NCBI RefSeq assembly: GCF_001885615.1
Contig: NZ_LSRN01000034.1
Coordinates: forward strand, 59,353 to 123,352
Direction: 5' to 3'
From: Alkalibacterium sp. 20
GTDB taxonomy: Bacteria; Bacillota; Bacilli; Lactobacillales; Carnobacteriaceae_A
Length of the DNA stretch: 64,000 bases
Shown here: in pieces, positions 1 through 8,292 of the stretch
Position numbering within the stretch: position 1 is the stretch's first letter
How the letters are laid out: each line of letters starts with the position of its first letter
Position numbers and translations under genes: made by a program
The notes under the pieces: model-generated
Told to the model about the DNA's origin: nothing
What the model saw: the letters and a program-made list of their open reading frames with translations, nothing else
The model's database searches: none

Positions 1-36
1 ACAGGAGTTTCAAGACGAATAACGGGATCAAAGTAA
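1..36 (+). CDS. possible 3' end of an upstream gene (partial)
   Basis: The first frame is open from base 1 and ends TGVSRRITGSK then TAA at 34-36. It would be the last eleven codons of a gene that begins outside the window. It faces the ATPase gene, and the shared hairpin at 62-96 would end both transcripts. Eleven codons are too few for any family assignment, and chance could give the same reading. Confidence 0.25.
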   Translation, partial: TGVSRRITGSK

Positions 37-61
37 AATGACTTTAGTTGTAAAAAAGGAA

Positions 62-96
62 GGCACGGAATATCTCGTTACGAGATATTCCGTGCC
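62..96. terminator. bidirectional intrinsic terminator
   Basis: A perfect 16-bp stem (62-77 with 81-96) encloses a 3-base loop. T-rich sequence follows on the plus side and TCCTTTTTT on the minus side. It sits 12 bases past the stop codon of the minus-strand ATPase gene and would also stop any plus-strand transcript entering from the left. Confidence 0.85.
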
Positions 97-108
97 TTTT
101 AACTCTTT

Positions 109-2739
109 TTATACTTTGTAAGGTAAGACTATTTTTCTGAGTTCCATAATTATCGTAGTTGCAAAGGCTAAACCGGCTGCAATAGCCCATTCTGTTAAAC
201 CAAAGGCAGCAGGGATATAGAATACACTTCTAACTGCAGGTAATAGTGTAATGCCGTATAGCCCAATACATACAACGAAAGCGATAATTACAAATTTGTT
301 ATGGAAGAATCCAGCACCAATACTTGTTTCTACATTTGAACGTGCCGGGAAGACTTGAAGTGTCCGGGACAGTATCAACGTGGTAAAGGCCATGGCGACA
401 CTCATCTCATTAGAAGTCTGAAGACCAATATACTGAGAGATAATTACTGCGATAGCAATAAGCACGCCACGGAAAAGAACGATTCTAAATGTGTTACCAG
501 AAAAAACAGATTCATCCGGATCACGCGGTTTCTGTTCCATGACATTAGGTTCGGCCGGTTCTAGCCCTAAAGCTATAGCTGGCAGTGAGTCGTTGACCAG
601 GTTGATAAAGAGAAGCTGCAAGGCCGTGAACGGACTCACCCAGTTCACAATCAGAGCAAATATGATTGCAATCACAGCACCTAGATTTCCTGAGAATAGA
701 TAGGCAATAGATTTTTTGATGTTACTGTAAATTGTACGTCCTACTGAAATGGCACGAACAATGGAAACGAAATTATCATCAGTTAAAATCATTGCTGAAG
801 CGTCTTTGGCCACATCCGTTCCGCTTCCCATAGCTATACCGATATCTGCCTGTTTCAAAGCAGGAGCATCATTGACACCATCACCAGTCATGGCAGTAAT
901 CTGGTTTTTATTCTGCCAAGCTGTAACAATACGGATTTTATTTTCCGGTGTCACTCGAGCGTAGACAGTGATTTCCTCCAGCTGATCCATGAGTTCTTCT
1001 TCAGATAATTCATCCAGTTCCTGCCCCGTATAGGCCAGATCGCCTTTTTTGAAAATGTTCAAATCGCGTCCGATAGCACGGGCGGTCGTTTTATGGTCAC
1101 CGGTAATCATGACAGTTCGTACGCCTGCATTCGCTGCATCTTCTACTGCGTGATAAACTGCTTCGCGAGGTGGGTCGATCATGGCTAGCAGACCGATGAA
1201 AATCAAGTCGTCTTCGTCTTCAATACTGACCTCGGTTGAATCGATTGGTTTATAGGCAAAGGCGAGTACACGCATCGCTTGATCAGAAAACTCTTCATTT
1301 TTTTGTCTTAATTCTTCCAGACGTTCTTCAGTTAATTCAACCGTTTCCCCATCCATTCGCACTCTGGAACAAAGTTTGAATAAAAAATCTGGTCCACCTT
1401 TTGTAAGCAGCCGTTTTTCACCGTCTATCTCGTGAACGGTTGACATACGTTTGCGACTGGAGTCAAAAGGCAGTTCAGCAATTCTAGGGTATTCATCTCT
1501 TACGGAACCGTATGGAAGGTTTTGCTTATTACTGTAGGCTATTAAAGCAACTTCGGTGGGGTCACCACTTGATTCACCTTTTTCATTTATAGTTGAATCA
1601 TTAGCCAAGACTGCGACTTGCATCAGTATTTTCTCTGACTCTGACCATTTGCTGCTATCTCCTGAAAATAAATTGGACTCGCCATTAGGAATATAGTCAT
1701 CAACAACTGTCATTTTATTCTGTGTTAATGTACCGGTCTTATCGGTACAAATCACGCTAGTAGAACCGAGTGTTTCAACGGCTGGAAGCTGTCGAATGAT
1801 CGCGTTATTCTTTGCCATTTTATTTGTTCCGACGGATAAAACAATGGTAACGATAGACTGCAGTGCTTCTGGAATAGCGGCAACGGCTACGGCAGCAGCA
1901 AACATAAAGGCGTTAAGCAAAGGCACGGTTATATCTTGTGTATCTCCCAGGAATATACGTGCAGCTTGAATACCAAAGATAAGAAGAGATAAGAGCAAGA
2001 TAGCTACACCTAATTTTTTACTGAATGTCGCCAGTTGTCTTTGCAGCGGAGTCTGTTTGGCAGATACGTTTTGAACGAGTTCAGCAACTTTTCCCATCTC
2101 AGTACCTTCACCCGTTGAAGTCACGACCATCATACCGCGTCCGGCAGTTACCATGGTACTGCTGTAAACCATATTGATTCGATCAGCGAGTGGGATGTCT
2201 TCACTTAAAGCTTTATCTGTTTTTTCTGAAGGCATGGATTCACCGGTTAAGGCACCTTCTTCTACTTGAAGTGATTCTGCTTCTATCAACCGACCGTCAG
2301 CAGGGATATTATCGCCGGCTTCCAGCGCGACCACATCACCAACCACTAATTTTCTAGCTTCAATCTCTTTTCGCTTTCCATCGCGAAAAACGTTAGCGGT
2401 CGGGGCAGACATTTTTTCCAGAGATTCGAGTGAATCCTCCGCCTTTTTCGTCTGTACAACACTTAGTATGGAGTTTAAGATCAACACGACGAAGATGATC
2501 AACGATTCGATCCATTCACCAATAGCTACCTGAACAATGGCAACAATTAATAAAACAATAACCATTGGATCTTTAAACGATTCAATAAACATGGAGAAAA
2601 TAGATTTTTTATCTTTTCGACTAATTTCGTTATAGCCGTTTTCTTCCAGGCGTTTGTCAACCTCCGATTGACTGAGTCCTTCTTTAGTCGTACCGATGGA
2701 TTCCAGTACTTTTTCTTTCGTCTCATGGTAATGATTCAT
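109..2739 (-). CDS. P-type Mn2+/Ca2+ exporting ATPase
   Basis: An 876-residue P2A-type cation-pumping ATPase of the plasma membrane. Visible marks are an N-terminal cation-ATPase domain (about 1-75), the actuator motif TGES (165-168), a PEAL motif in helix M4 (290-293), the phosphorylation site DKTGT (333-337), and the hinge motifs TGDHK and TGDGVNDAP. About ten membrane segments are present, so the length is normal. By sequence alone it could be called a calcium pump. A yybP-ykoY manganese riboswitch directly upstream places it with Lactococcus YoaB and pneumococcal MgtA, so export of excess Mn2+ (and perhaps Ca2+) is the likely job. The gene is monocistronic, with a terminator on each side. 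Confidence 0.9.
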   Translation of the reverse strand: MNHYHETKEKVLESIGTTKEGLSQSEVDKRLEENGYNEISRKDKKSIFSMFIESFKDPMVIVLLIVAIVQVAIGEWIESLIIFVVLILNSILSVVQTKKAEDSLESLEKMSAPTANVFRDGKRKEIEARKLVVGDVVALEAGDNIPADGRLIEAESLQVEEGALTGESMPSEKTDKALSEDIPLADRINMVYSSTMVTAGRGMMVVTSTGEGTEMGKVAELVQNVSAKQTPLQRQLATFSKKLGVAILLLSLLIFGIQAARIFLGDTQDITVPLLNAFMFAAAVAVAAIPEALQSIVTIVLSVGTNKMAKNNAIIRQLPAVETLGSTSVICTDKTGTLTQNKMTVVDDYIPNGESNLFSGDSSKWSESEKILMQVAVLANDSTINEKGESSGDPTEVALIAYSNKQNLPYGSVRDEYPRIAELPFDSSRKRMSTVHEIDGEKRLLTKGGPDFLFKLCSRVRMDGETVELTEERLEELRQKNEEFSDQAMRVLAFAYKPIDSTEVSIEDEDDLIFIGLLAMIDPPREAVYHAVEDAANAGVRTVMITGDHKTTARAIGRDLNIFKKGDLAYTGQELDELSEEELMDQLEEITVYARVTPENKIRIVTAWQNKNQITAMTGDGVNDAPALKQADIGIAMGSGTDVAKDASAMILTDDNFVSIVRAISVGRTIYSNIKKSIAYLFSGNLGAVIAIIFALIVNWVSPFTALQLLFINLVNDSLPAIALGLEPAEPNVMEQKPRDPDESVFSGNTFRIVLFRGVLIAIAVIISQYIGLQTSNEMSVAMAFTTLILSRTLQVFPARSNVETSIGAGFFHNKFVIIAFVVCIGLYGITLLPAVRSVFYIPAAFGLTEWAIAAGLAFATTIIMELRKIVLPYKV

Positions 2740-2771
2740 TGTTTTGTCCTTTCTGGTTTATATTGGAGTAA

Positions 2772-2818
2772 GAAAAAAGACGCACACGGAATAAATGATG
2801 AATAATCCGTATACGTCT
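2772..2818 (-). terminator. riboswitch expression-platform terminator
   Basis: On the minus strand a 12-bp stem (2806-2817 with 2779-2790, one G-U mismatch pair) is followed by six T (2773-2778). Its 5' arm contains the GAGAC that closes the 3' side of the aptamer. Mn2+-stabilised folding of the aptamer would therefore block this terminator, giving an ON switch for the ATPase gene 33 bases downstream. Confidence 0.8.
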
Positions 2819-2902
2819 CACTATTTAATACAGCACCAGCAGATTATCAATCTACGAATGGTGGCACTGCAACAGATTATCTCTGCAAGTTACTCCCGCA
2901 TA
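2814..2902 (-). promoter_or_regulatory. yybP-ykoY manganese riboswitch aptamer
   Basis: Read on the minus strand, the leader has the conserved GGGAGTAAC box (near 2898-2890), an irregular hairpin, then CCATTCGT, a short AGATT/AATCT hairpin and GCTGGTGC, and finally GAGACG (near 2819-2814). This order matches the family consensus, for example the Lactococcus yoaB aptamer with GGGGAGTAG, AATTCGT, ACCGGC and AAGACC. The family senses Mn2+ and typically controls metal exporters. I recognised it by eye; no covariance search was run. Confidence 0.8.
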
Positions 2903-2999
2903 TATAATATTTAATTGTATAGCTAATTATAGATAAGTCTTTTTTGAAAAGCAAGTATCTTATTTCAATAACAAGAAACAATATGCTTTTATGAGTGAT

Positions 3000-3187
3000 T
3001 TAAATTATCATAACAATATCGAGTTCCACTGGACATTGGTCAGATCTCATTTGGTCACTGTGTTTCTTAAATGCTTTTAATTTAGATTCTATTTGTTCTG
3101 AAGTTAAGAAATAGTCGATCCGCCACCCAGCATACCGTTTGCGAGCTTAGAAGCGGTAACCCCAATAAGAATAGTCAGCTTTTTTAT
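3000..3187 (-). pseudogene. exonuclease III / AP endonuclease C-terminal remnant
   Basis: One minus-strand frame reads KKADYSYWGYRF, a TAA stop, then ARKRYAGWRIDYFL and, at the end, RSDQCPVELDI before a stop at 3000-3002. YSYWGYR, GWRIDYFL and SDxCPVELD are C-terminal signatures of ExoA/XthA AP endonucleases. Only about 60 codons remain, they carry an internal stop, and the catalytic His of SDHCP is now Gln. No upstream part of the gene is recognisable. This is a dead fragment; an intact copy is probably elsewhere in the genome. Confidence 0.7.
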
Positions 3188-3241
3188 TGTATATAAGAAA
3201 TGATAACCAGTAACGACATGACGATTAAGTGACAATTGGGT

Positions 3242-3269
3242 ATTATTCTACAAAATGGGGTAGAATAAT
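3242..3269. repeat. 10-bp inverted repeat upstream of murB
   Basis: ATTATTCTAC (3242-3251) and GTAGAATAAT (3260-3269) are exact reverse complements separated by 8 bases. The repeat ends just before a candidate extended -10 for murB (TG then TAAAAT at 3272-3277) and covers its -35 position. That is the usual place for a repressor operator. I cannot name the regulator. Confidence 0.5.
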
Positions 3270-3350
3270 GTTAAAATGAATATGATTAATTGATAGAGAT
3301 TATAACTTACCCGAATTTAAACACTTATTACGAGAGGAATCACTGAATCT

Positions 3351-4355
3351 ATGACTATAACAGCCTTTAAAAATGCATTTCCTGAAGTAAATATAAAAGA
3401 AAATGAACCGTTGTCCCGATATACATATACCAAGACAGGTGGACCTGCAGATGCCCTTGTGTTTCCTAAGAGCAAAGAGGAAGTCCAAACCTTGGTGAAA
3501 TGGTTAAATGAGAACAACTGGCCGCTGACTATTTTAGGTAATGCGAGTAATTTGATTGTTAAAGACGGTGGGATTCGAGGAGCCACAATTATTTTGACCG
3601 ATATGAATCAAATATCTATTCAGGATAATATCATACGTGTGTTTGCAGGGGCACCGTTGACTGAAGTGAGTAAGCGAGCTTATGACGCGGGGTTAACAGG
3701 GTTGGAATTTGCCTGCGGAATACCTGGCAGTGTGGGTGGCGCTATTTATATGAACGCCGGAGCTTATGGCGGAGAAGTGAAAGAGGTCATTAAAAAAGTC
3801 GCGGTGTTGACCCGTCAAGGCATAATAAAAGAGATGATTAATGGGGATATGCAATTTGATTACCGTCACAGTATTTTACAAGATTCTGATGACATTGCTT
3901 TAGAGGTCGTGTTCGAACTTGAGCCTGGGGATAAGGAAGAGATCAAAGAAAAAATGGATGAATTGACTTATCTGAGAACCTCTAGACAACCATTGGAATA
4001 CCCATCATGTGGTTCTGTCTTCAAACGTCCTACAGGCTATTTCACTGGTAAACTTATCCAAGATGCCGGTTTACAAGGGTTCACTTGGGGAGGCGCACAA
4101 GTTTCAACCAAACATGCTGGTTTTATTGTTAATATCAATAATGCAACAGCCACAGATTATATTGAATTGATCGATCATATCAAGGAAGTTATCCTGGAAA
4201 AAGATGGTGTCATGTTAGAAACAGAAGTCAAAATTATCGGCGAAGATTTTATAACAGAAGAAAATACAGGCCGTGAATTGATCAGCAAAGCGAAAGACAC
4301 AATAAAAGCAAAATTTAATGAAATCTTTTTAGCTGAAGAAAGCGAAAACTTATAA
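3351..4355 (+). CDS. murB: UDP-N-acetylenolpyruvoylglucosamine reductase
   Basis: A cytoplasmic FAD enzyme that uses NADPH to reduce UDP-GlcNAc-enolpyruvate to UDP-MurNAc, the second committed step of peptidoglycan synthesis. The 334 residues show the FAD-binding segment (KTGGPADAL, LGNASNLIV), GIPGSVGGAIYMNAGAYGGE, and the C-terminal PSCGSVFKRP with the catalytic Ser/Cys region, then AGLQGFTWGGAQVSTKHAGFIVN. It carries a short extra C-terminal tail of about 35 residues. The ATG follows GAGAGG at longer than usual spacing. It is monocistronic, with its own terminator. Family and role are secure. Confidence 0.95.
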   Translation: MTITAFKNAFPEVNIKENEPLSRYTYTKTGGPADALVFPKSKEEVQTLVKWLNENNWPLTILGNASNLIVKDGGIRGATIILTDMNQISIQDNIIRVFAGAPLTEVSKRAYDAGLTGLEFACGIPGSVGGAIYMNAGAYGGEVKEVIKKVAVLTRQGIIKEMINGDMQFDYRHSILQDSDDIALEVVFELEPGDKEEIKEKMDELTYLRTSRQPLEYPSCGSVFKRPTGYFTGKLIQDAGLQGFTWGGAQVSTKHAGFIVNINNATATDYIELIDHIKEVILEKDGVMLETEVKIIGEDFITEENTGRELISKAKDTIKAKFNEIFLAEESENL

Positions 4356-4402
4356 AGCGATTCTATACACGGATGCAATAAAGCAGTGTGTATAGAATTG
4401 CT
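4356..4402 (+). terminator. murB terminator
   Basis: A 15-bp stem (4356-4370 with 4388-4402, one G-T pair) is followed by a T run at 4402-4408. It begins directly at the murB stop codon. Confidence 0.85.
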
Positions 4403-4485
4403 TTTTTTATTTAGAAACAACGATATGTTCAATTTACGCAGGTCATGGTATATTAAAAGTAATAATCATAAATGGAGGTTTTGTT

Positions 4486-5409
4486 ATGAAAATCGGTGTA
4501 ATAGGACTCGGAGGTATCGCTCAAAAAGCATACTTACCAGTATATACGAAGGTATTCCCAGAACACGAGTGGTATTTTTCAACACGTACAGAAAAAACGT
4601 TAAGAGAATTAGGAAATAAATACGGCGTACCGGTAGAACGTCAAGTCACAGACTGGCGGGACTTGCTGGAAATTGTGGATGCAGTCTTTATTCATACACC
4701 AACAGAAACACATGAAGAGGTATGTCGAGGATTTTTAGATAACCATATTCCAACGTTCGTTGATAAACCAGTGACTGAAAATATTGCGAGCACTAAAGCC
4801 TTAATGGATTTTGCGAAAAAACAAGATACACTTTTAATGACGGGTTTTAATAGACGCTTTGCTCCAATGGTTCAGAATATAAAACGGCTGCCCGATAAAA
4901 ATCATATCATCATGCAAAAAAACCAGGTGAATAAGACGGACTTTGATGTCAGGTACAGGATGTACGACTTGATGATTCATCCTCTGGATACCGCTCTTTA
5001 CCTATTGGAAGAACCAGCAAAAGTTGTAAAGTCTCATATCGTTATGCAAGACAATCAGTTTTCCCGTGCATGGGTCTTGTTGGAAACACCTAAGACAACG
5101 GCTTATGTCTCAATCAATAATGAATCCGGCACTAAACTGGAAAAATATGAAATACAAAGCAAGTCAGAAACGATTGTTTTGGAAAATTTAACAGACAAAG
5201 CGACATACACGGAGAATGAAATCACCCATACAAAAGCAGGAGACTGGGTCATGACTCTTGATAAACGGGGCTTTACACCTATGATCAACGCCTTTCTTCA
5301 TGCGGTGGAAACGAACGGTGAAAATCCCGTCTCACTGGAAAGTGCCTTGCAGAGTCATGAAATTTGCGAAATGATGATAAGTGAATATGAAAAAAGTGGC
5401 TTGAATTAA
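4486..5409 (+). CDS. Gfo/Idh/MocA family oxidoreductase
   Basis: A 307-residue NAD(P)-dependent dehydrogenase-like protein. The N-terminal Rossmann fold carries GVIGLGGIAQ (about 4-13). FVDKPVTENI (about 92-101) gives the conserved EKP-type lysine as DKP, and a C-terminal alpha/beta substrate domain follows, with MIHPLDTALYLL as the H-x-x-D catalytic region. This shape resembles bacterial YceM/MviM-like members. The substrate cannot be read from the sequence; sugars or sugar derivatives are usual. A GGAGGT site precedes the ATG. Its TAA overlaps the ATG of the Nudix gene by one base, so the two are translationally coupled. Confidence 0.85.
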   Translation: MKIGVIGLGGIAQKAYLPVYTKVFPEHEWYFSTRTEKTLRELGNKYGVPVERQVTDWRDLLEIVDAVFIHTPTETHEEVCRGFLDNHIPTFVDKPVTENIASTKALMDFAKKQDTLLMTGFNRRFAPMVQNIKRLPDKNHIIMQKNQVNKTDFDVRYRMYDLMIHPLDTALYLLEEPAKVVKSHIVMQDNQFSRAWVLLETPKTTAYVSINNESGTKLEKYEIQSKSETIVLENLTDKATYTENEITHTKAGDWVMTLDKRGFTPMINAFLHAVETNGENPVSLESALQSHEICEMMISEYEKSGLN

Positions 5410-5867
5410 TGGATTATGTGACTCAACTGAGAGAAAAAGTGGGACATGATGTGCTCATATTAAATGGTTCTGTGGCTTTTATTTTGAATGAACAAAAAGA
5501 GGTCTTGCTGCAGCAGCGACCAGATAAAACCTGGGGACTGCCTGGGGGATTAATGGAGCTGGGAGAAAGTTTTGAAGAGACGCTAATTAGAGAAGTGAAA
5601 GAAGAGACCAATCTAACAGTTAACGCTTATGATTTTGTTGATATTCTCTCGGGGAAAGATTTTTTTGTCAGGCTAGACAATGGAGATCAGTATTATTCCG
5701 TGACGGCATTGTACGCAATAACTGAGTTTGAAGGAGAACTTAAAAGCGATTCAGATGAATCACTGAAACTAGAGTATTTCCCCTTAAATCAAGTGCCTGA
5801 AAAAATGAATAAGAGATGGCGTCAATTTTTAAATATATTTATTGGAAATAGTCTGAAAAAAAACTGA
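5409..5867 (+). CDS. Nudix hydrolase
   Basis: A 152-residue Nudix pyrophosphohydrolase. The Nudix box runs from G47 to L69 (Gx5Ex7REVKEETNL) and is complete, including the metal-binding E65 and E66. WGLPGG lies just before it. Such proteins hydrolyse a nucleoside diphosphate linked to another group; the exact substrate is not visible. The ATG shares a base with the preceding oxidoreductase stop codon, so the pair forms one transcription and translation unit and may act on related metabolites. No clear terminator follows. Confidence 0.88.
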   Translation: MDYVTQLREKVGHDVLILNGSVAFILNEQKEVLLQQRPDKTWGLPGGLMELGESFEETLIREVKEETNLTVNAYDFVDILSGKDFFVRLDNGDQYYSVTALYAITEFEGELKSDSDESLKLEYFPLNQVPEKMNKRWRQFLNIFIGNSLKKN

Positions 5868-6208
5868 AAAATATTACTTTAACCCCTTAACCGCTAGTGG
5901 TTGTTTCATTGGTGAAAGTAATATTATTGAAGGTCGAATGGTCTCTGCTTATATCGTTTCTTTTGCAGCTGACAAACTTGTTTCATTGGGACCGTACATA
6001 AAAGATCTGGTCACCGATGAAATGATTGACAACTTGAAAGTGTATGAAGACTTGAGACAGGAGTATACCGGCGTCTACAATGATCTGTTTTTGGAATTTA
6101 AAATATTGAAATGAAATGACCGAAAGTGAGGCTACAGGCTGTATCCTCACTTTCACTATTCTGTGCTATAATAATTTCAAGAAGACATTAGTAAAGGAGT
6201 TATCATTT
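5868..6208. other. intergenic region with gene remnant and hairpin
   Basis: This 341-bp gap holds the ORF fragment described at 5938-6114, an exact 10-bp inverted repeat (GAAAGTGAGG at 6122-6131 with CCTCACTTTC at 6145-6154) lacking a T run, and the likely rpiA promoter. The -10 TATAAT is at 6167-6172, about 37 bases before the rpiA ATG. No clear -35 is seen. Confidence 0.5.
5938..6114 (+). pseudogene. unrecognised 3' gene fragment
   Basis: A 58-codon frame from ATG 5938 to TGA 6112-6114. The same frame stays open upstream to 5857 and reads YYFNPLTASGCFIGES before the ATG. The C-terminal part (NLKVYEDLRQEYTGVYNDLF) has an amphipathic, clearly protein-like composition, vaguely like the last helix of FGGY sugar kinases; I cannot confirm that. 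A weak AAGGT lies just before the ATG. It is either a truncated remnant or a very small real gene. The remnant reading is preferred because the coding-like sequence continues upstream of the only start. Confidence 0.35.
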
Positions 6209-6886
6209 ATGAATTTAAAAGAAATGGTTGGATATAAAGCTGCGGAATTCGTGAAAGACGGAATGGTTGTAGGTTTGGGAACAGGTTCTACTGCCTACTA
6301 TATGGTTGAAGCAATCGGCAAACGTGTGAAAGAAGAGGGGTTAGCTATTACCGGAGTAACGACCTCGCACAGAACAGCAGCTCAGGCAAAAGAATTAGGT
6401 ATTCCTTTGAAAGATATCAATGAAGTTGAATCGATCGATGTCACCATAGACGGAGCCGATGAAATTTCTGACGACTACCAGGGCATCAAAGGTGGTGGTG
6501 GCGCCCATTTATTTGAAAAAATGGTGGCCAACCACTCAAATGAAGTGATTTGGATAGTTGATGACAGCAAGCTTGTTCATAAACTCGGCGCTTTTCCATT
6601 ACCAGTTGAAGTCGTCAAGTTTGGCTGCCAGCAAGTCTTCCGTTTGTTTGAAGAAAAAGAAATGAAGCCAAGCTTTAGAAATGATGAAAATGATGACTTG
6701 TATTTAACCGATTCTGGGAACTATATTATCGACTTGCATTTAGAGCAAATTGAAAATCCTCATGAATTGGCTACCTGGTTAGATTCACTAACAGGGGTCG
6801 TGGAACACGGCTTGTTCTTAGACTGTGTAACGAAAGTTATCGTCGGTACTGAAGACGGTCCTGTTGTGAAAGACGTTAGTCGTTAA
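6209..6886 (+). CDS. rpiA: ribose-5-phosphate isomerase A
   Basis: A 225-residue cytoplasmic enzyme interconverting ribose 5-phosphate and ribulose 5-phosphate in the pentose phosphate pathway. Visible motifs are the phosphate-binding [10 protein letters not shown], the catalytic [17 protein letters not shown], and the DDSKLV and FPLPVEVV segments. A longer frame opens at 6116, but the strong AAAGGAG at 6194-6200 and the canonical N terminus [12 protein letters not shown] fix the start at 6209. Length is normal. It is monocistronic, followed by a strong terminator. Confidence 0.95.
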   Translation: MNLKEMVGYKAAEFVKDGMVVGLGTGSTAYYMVEAIGKRVKEEGLAITGVTTSHRTAAQAKELGIPLKDINEVESIDVTIDGADEISDDYQGIKGGGGAHLFEKMVANHSNEVIWIVDDSKLVHKLGAFPLPVEVVKFGCQQVFRLFEEKEMKPSFRNDENDDLYLTDSGNYIIDLHLEQIENPHELATWLDSLTGVVEHGLFLDCVTKVIVGTEDGPVVKDVSR

Positions 6887-6903
6887 AATAATAAATATTT
6901 AGC

Positions 6904-6944
6904 AAAAAGGACAAGAAGAGGGAACGAATCTTCTTGTCCTTTTT
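6904..6944 (+). terminator. rpiA terminator
   Basis: A 16-bp stem (6904-6919 with 6929-6944) whose 3' arm ends in a T run. It begins 18 bases after the rpiA stop codon. Confidence 0.85.
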
Positions 6945-7218
6945 CTGCTTATTCGAATTGAATTCCTGAAGGAGGGGATTACTATTACCGGCTTGAATGG
7001 TATAGCGTTAACTCAAAAAGGATGAGGACTCAGAGTTGCGGTTATACGGGCTTATAGCAGAGATTTCAAAGTTTGCACACACTGAGCAGCAACTAAAAAA
7101 GTCGACGAACACAGACGTGAAAAACAGCCCTCATCAAGTGGTTATAAGGTGGCAGTCATCTGCTTTTACCTCGTTAAAAAAAGACTATTTCAACATATGG
7201 AGAAAAAATCTCTCATAA
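6945..7218. pseudogene. non-coding stretch with possible aldo/keto reductase scrap
   Basis: There is no intact gene between the rpiA terminator and tdh. A plus-strand frame from 7036 to 7218 contains KNSPHQVVIRWQ, which resembles the 'KSPAQVVLRW' segment of aldo/keto reductases. The rest of that frame and the two neighbouring frames match nothing I know. I read the region as worn-out coding DNA with frame changes. The evidence is one short motif only. Confidence 0.3.
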
Positions 7219-7233
7219 GTAAAAATAGTCTTT
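7176..7233 (-). terminator. tdh terminator
   Basis: Read on the minus strand, AAAGACTATTT (7233-7223) pairs with AAATAGTCTTT (7190-7180), with an inner GAGA/TCTC helix in the loop and a run of seven T after it. It ends the kbl-tdh transcript 15 bases past the tdh stop. Confidence 0.75.
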
Positions 7234-7247
7234 CTAAATCGATATAA

Positions 7248-8198
7248 TTAAATCTCTTTGTTATTCAACTGTTGCAACATGTCATTCGTCATTTTTTCTA
7301 AATCGAATTGAGGTGAGAATCCCCATTCTTCTTGAGCAGCACTTGTATCAATAGCGTTTGGCCATGATTCAGCGATGGCTTGTCTGACTGGATCTACCTC
7401 ATACGTCAATTTGAACTCTGGTAGGTGTTTTTGAATTTCACGCTCAATATCTTCGGGTGCCACACTCATCGCGCTGACGTTATAGGCATTGCGACATTTA
7501 AGCTGTTCACTTGGAGCTTCCATTAGCTGAATAATTAAATCAACGGCGTCTGACATATACATCATATCCATATAAGTTCCTTTACCTATGAAAGAAGTAT
7601 AGGCGTTATTTTTCAACGCTTCAAAATAAATATCTACGGCATAATCGGTTGTCCCGCCGCCTGGTAAAGTTTCATGAGAAATCAATCCAGGGAAGCGAAC
7701 GCTGCGGGTATCCACACCAAATTTTTGGAAGTAGTAATCGCCGAGCAATTCGCCACTTACTTTCGTTACACCGTACATCGTCGTCGGACGTTGAATAGTA
7801 ACTTGAGGGGTCTGGTCTTTAGGTGTTTCAGGACCAAATGCGCCGATCGAACTCGGGGTGAAGAATTTCAAGTTATGTTCACGGGCTATTTCTAAAGCAT
7901 TAAGTAATCCACCCATATTCAAATCCCAGGCAAGTTTCGGTTTTGCTTCAGCAACGGCTGAAAGTAAGGCAGCCAGATGGATAAATGTATCCACTTCATA
8001 TTTTTCGACCAATGCTTTCATGCGATCGGCATCAGTGACATCAAGTTGTTCGAAGATGCCATCAGTTACGACTTTGGAATCTTTGGGTTCTCTGATATCT
8101 GTCGCAACAACATTATCTTTTCCGTATAATTCTCTCAGTTTCATAGTCAGCTCAGAACCGATTTGTCCTAAAGCTCCAGTAATTATAATTTTTTTCAC
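7248..8198 (-). CDS. tdh: L-threonine 3-dehydrogenase, short-chain (SDR) type
   Basis: A 316-residue NAD-dependent enzyme of the extended SDR/epimerase fold. It has the nucleotide-binding GALGQIG (8-14), the catalytic Ser in [10 protein letters not shown] (about 116-117) and the Y142-x3-K146 pair. SDR threonine dehydrogenases oxidise L-threonine to 2-amino-3-ketobutyrate. The call rests on this similarity plus the gene directly upstream, kbl, whose enzyme cleaves that product. A UDP-sugar epimerase is the alternative, but the paired gene argues against it. The start is GTG at 8198, 8 bases after TAGGAGG. Confidence 0.88.
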   Translation of the reverse strand: MKKIIITGALGQIGSELTMKLRELYGKDNVVATDIREPKDSKVVTDGIFEQLDVTDADRMKALVEKYEVDTFIHLAALLSAVAEAKPKLAWDLNMGGLLNALEIAREHNLKFFTPSSIGAFGPETPKDQTPQVTIQRPTTMYGVTKVSGELLGDYYFQKFGVDTRSVRFPGLISHETLPGGGTTDYAVDIYFEALKNNAYTSFIGKGTYMDMMYMSDAVDLIIQLMEAPSEQLKCRNAYNVSAMSVAPEDIEREIQKHLPEFKLTYEVDPVRQAIAESWPNAIDTSAAQEEWGFSPQFDLEKMTNDMLQQLNNKEI

Positions 8199-8241
8199 AA
8201 AAAAATCCTCCTACAATTTCAAATTTTTAAAAATACGAGAA

Positions 8242-8276
8242 GAAAGAGAAAGAACAGATGCGTTCATTTCTCTTTC
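8242..8276 (-). terminator. hairpin between kbl and tdh
   Basis: GAAAGAGAAAGAAC (8242-8255) pairs with GTTCATTTCTCTTTC (8262-8276), one base bulged. On the minus strand a short T-rich stretch lies about 10 bases downstream. It could be a leaky terminator or an RNA-processing/stability hairpin that sets the kbl:tdh ratio. Confidence 0.4.
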
Positions 8277-8292
8277 ACTCTTCGTTGTTAAG

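Noticed and set aside
355..964. Three plus-strand ORFs of about 70 codons
   Set aside because: They are antisense shadows of the P-type ATPase gene, without ribosome sites.
6122..6154. Riboswitch or full terminator before rpiA
   Set aside because: Only a simple 10-bp hairpin without a T run and upstream of the -10; no aptamer-like features.
6116..6208. Longer N terminus for rpiA
   Set aside because: A strong AAAGGAG and the standard [12 protein letters not shown] start lie at 6209, and the -10 TATAAT at 6167 is inside the longer reading.
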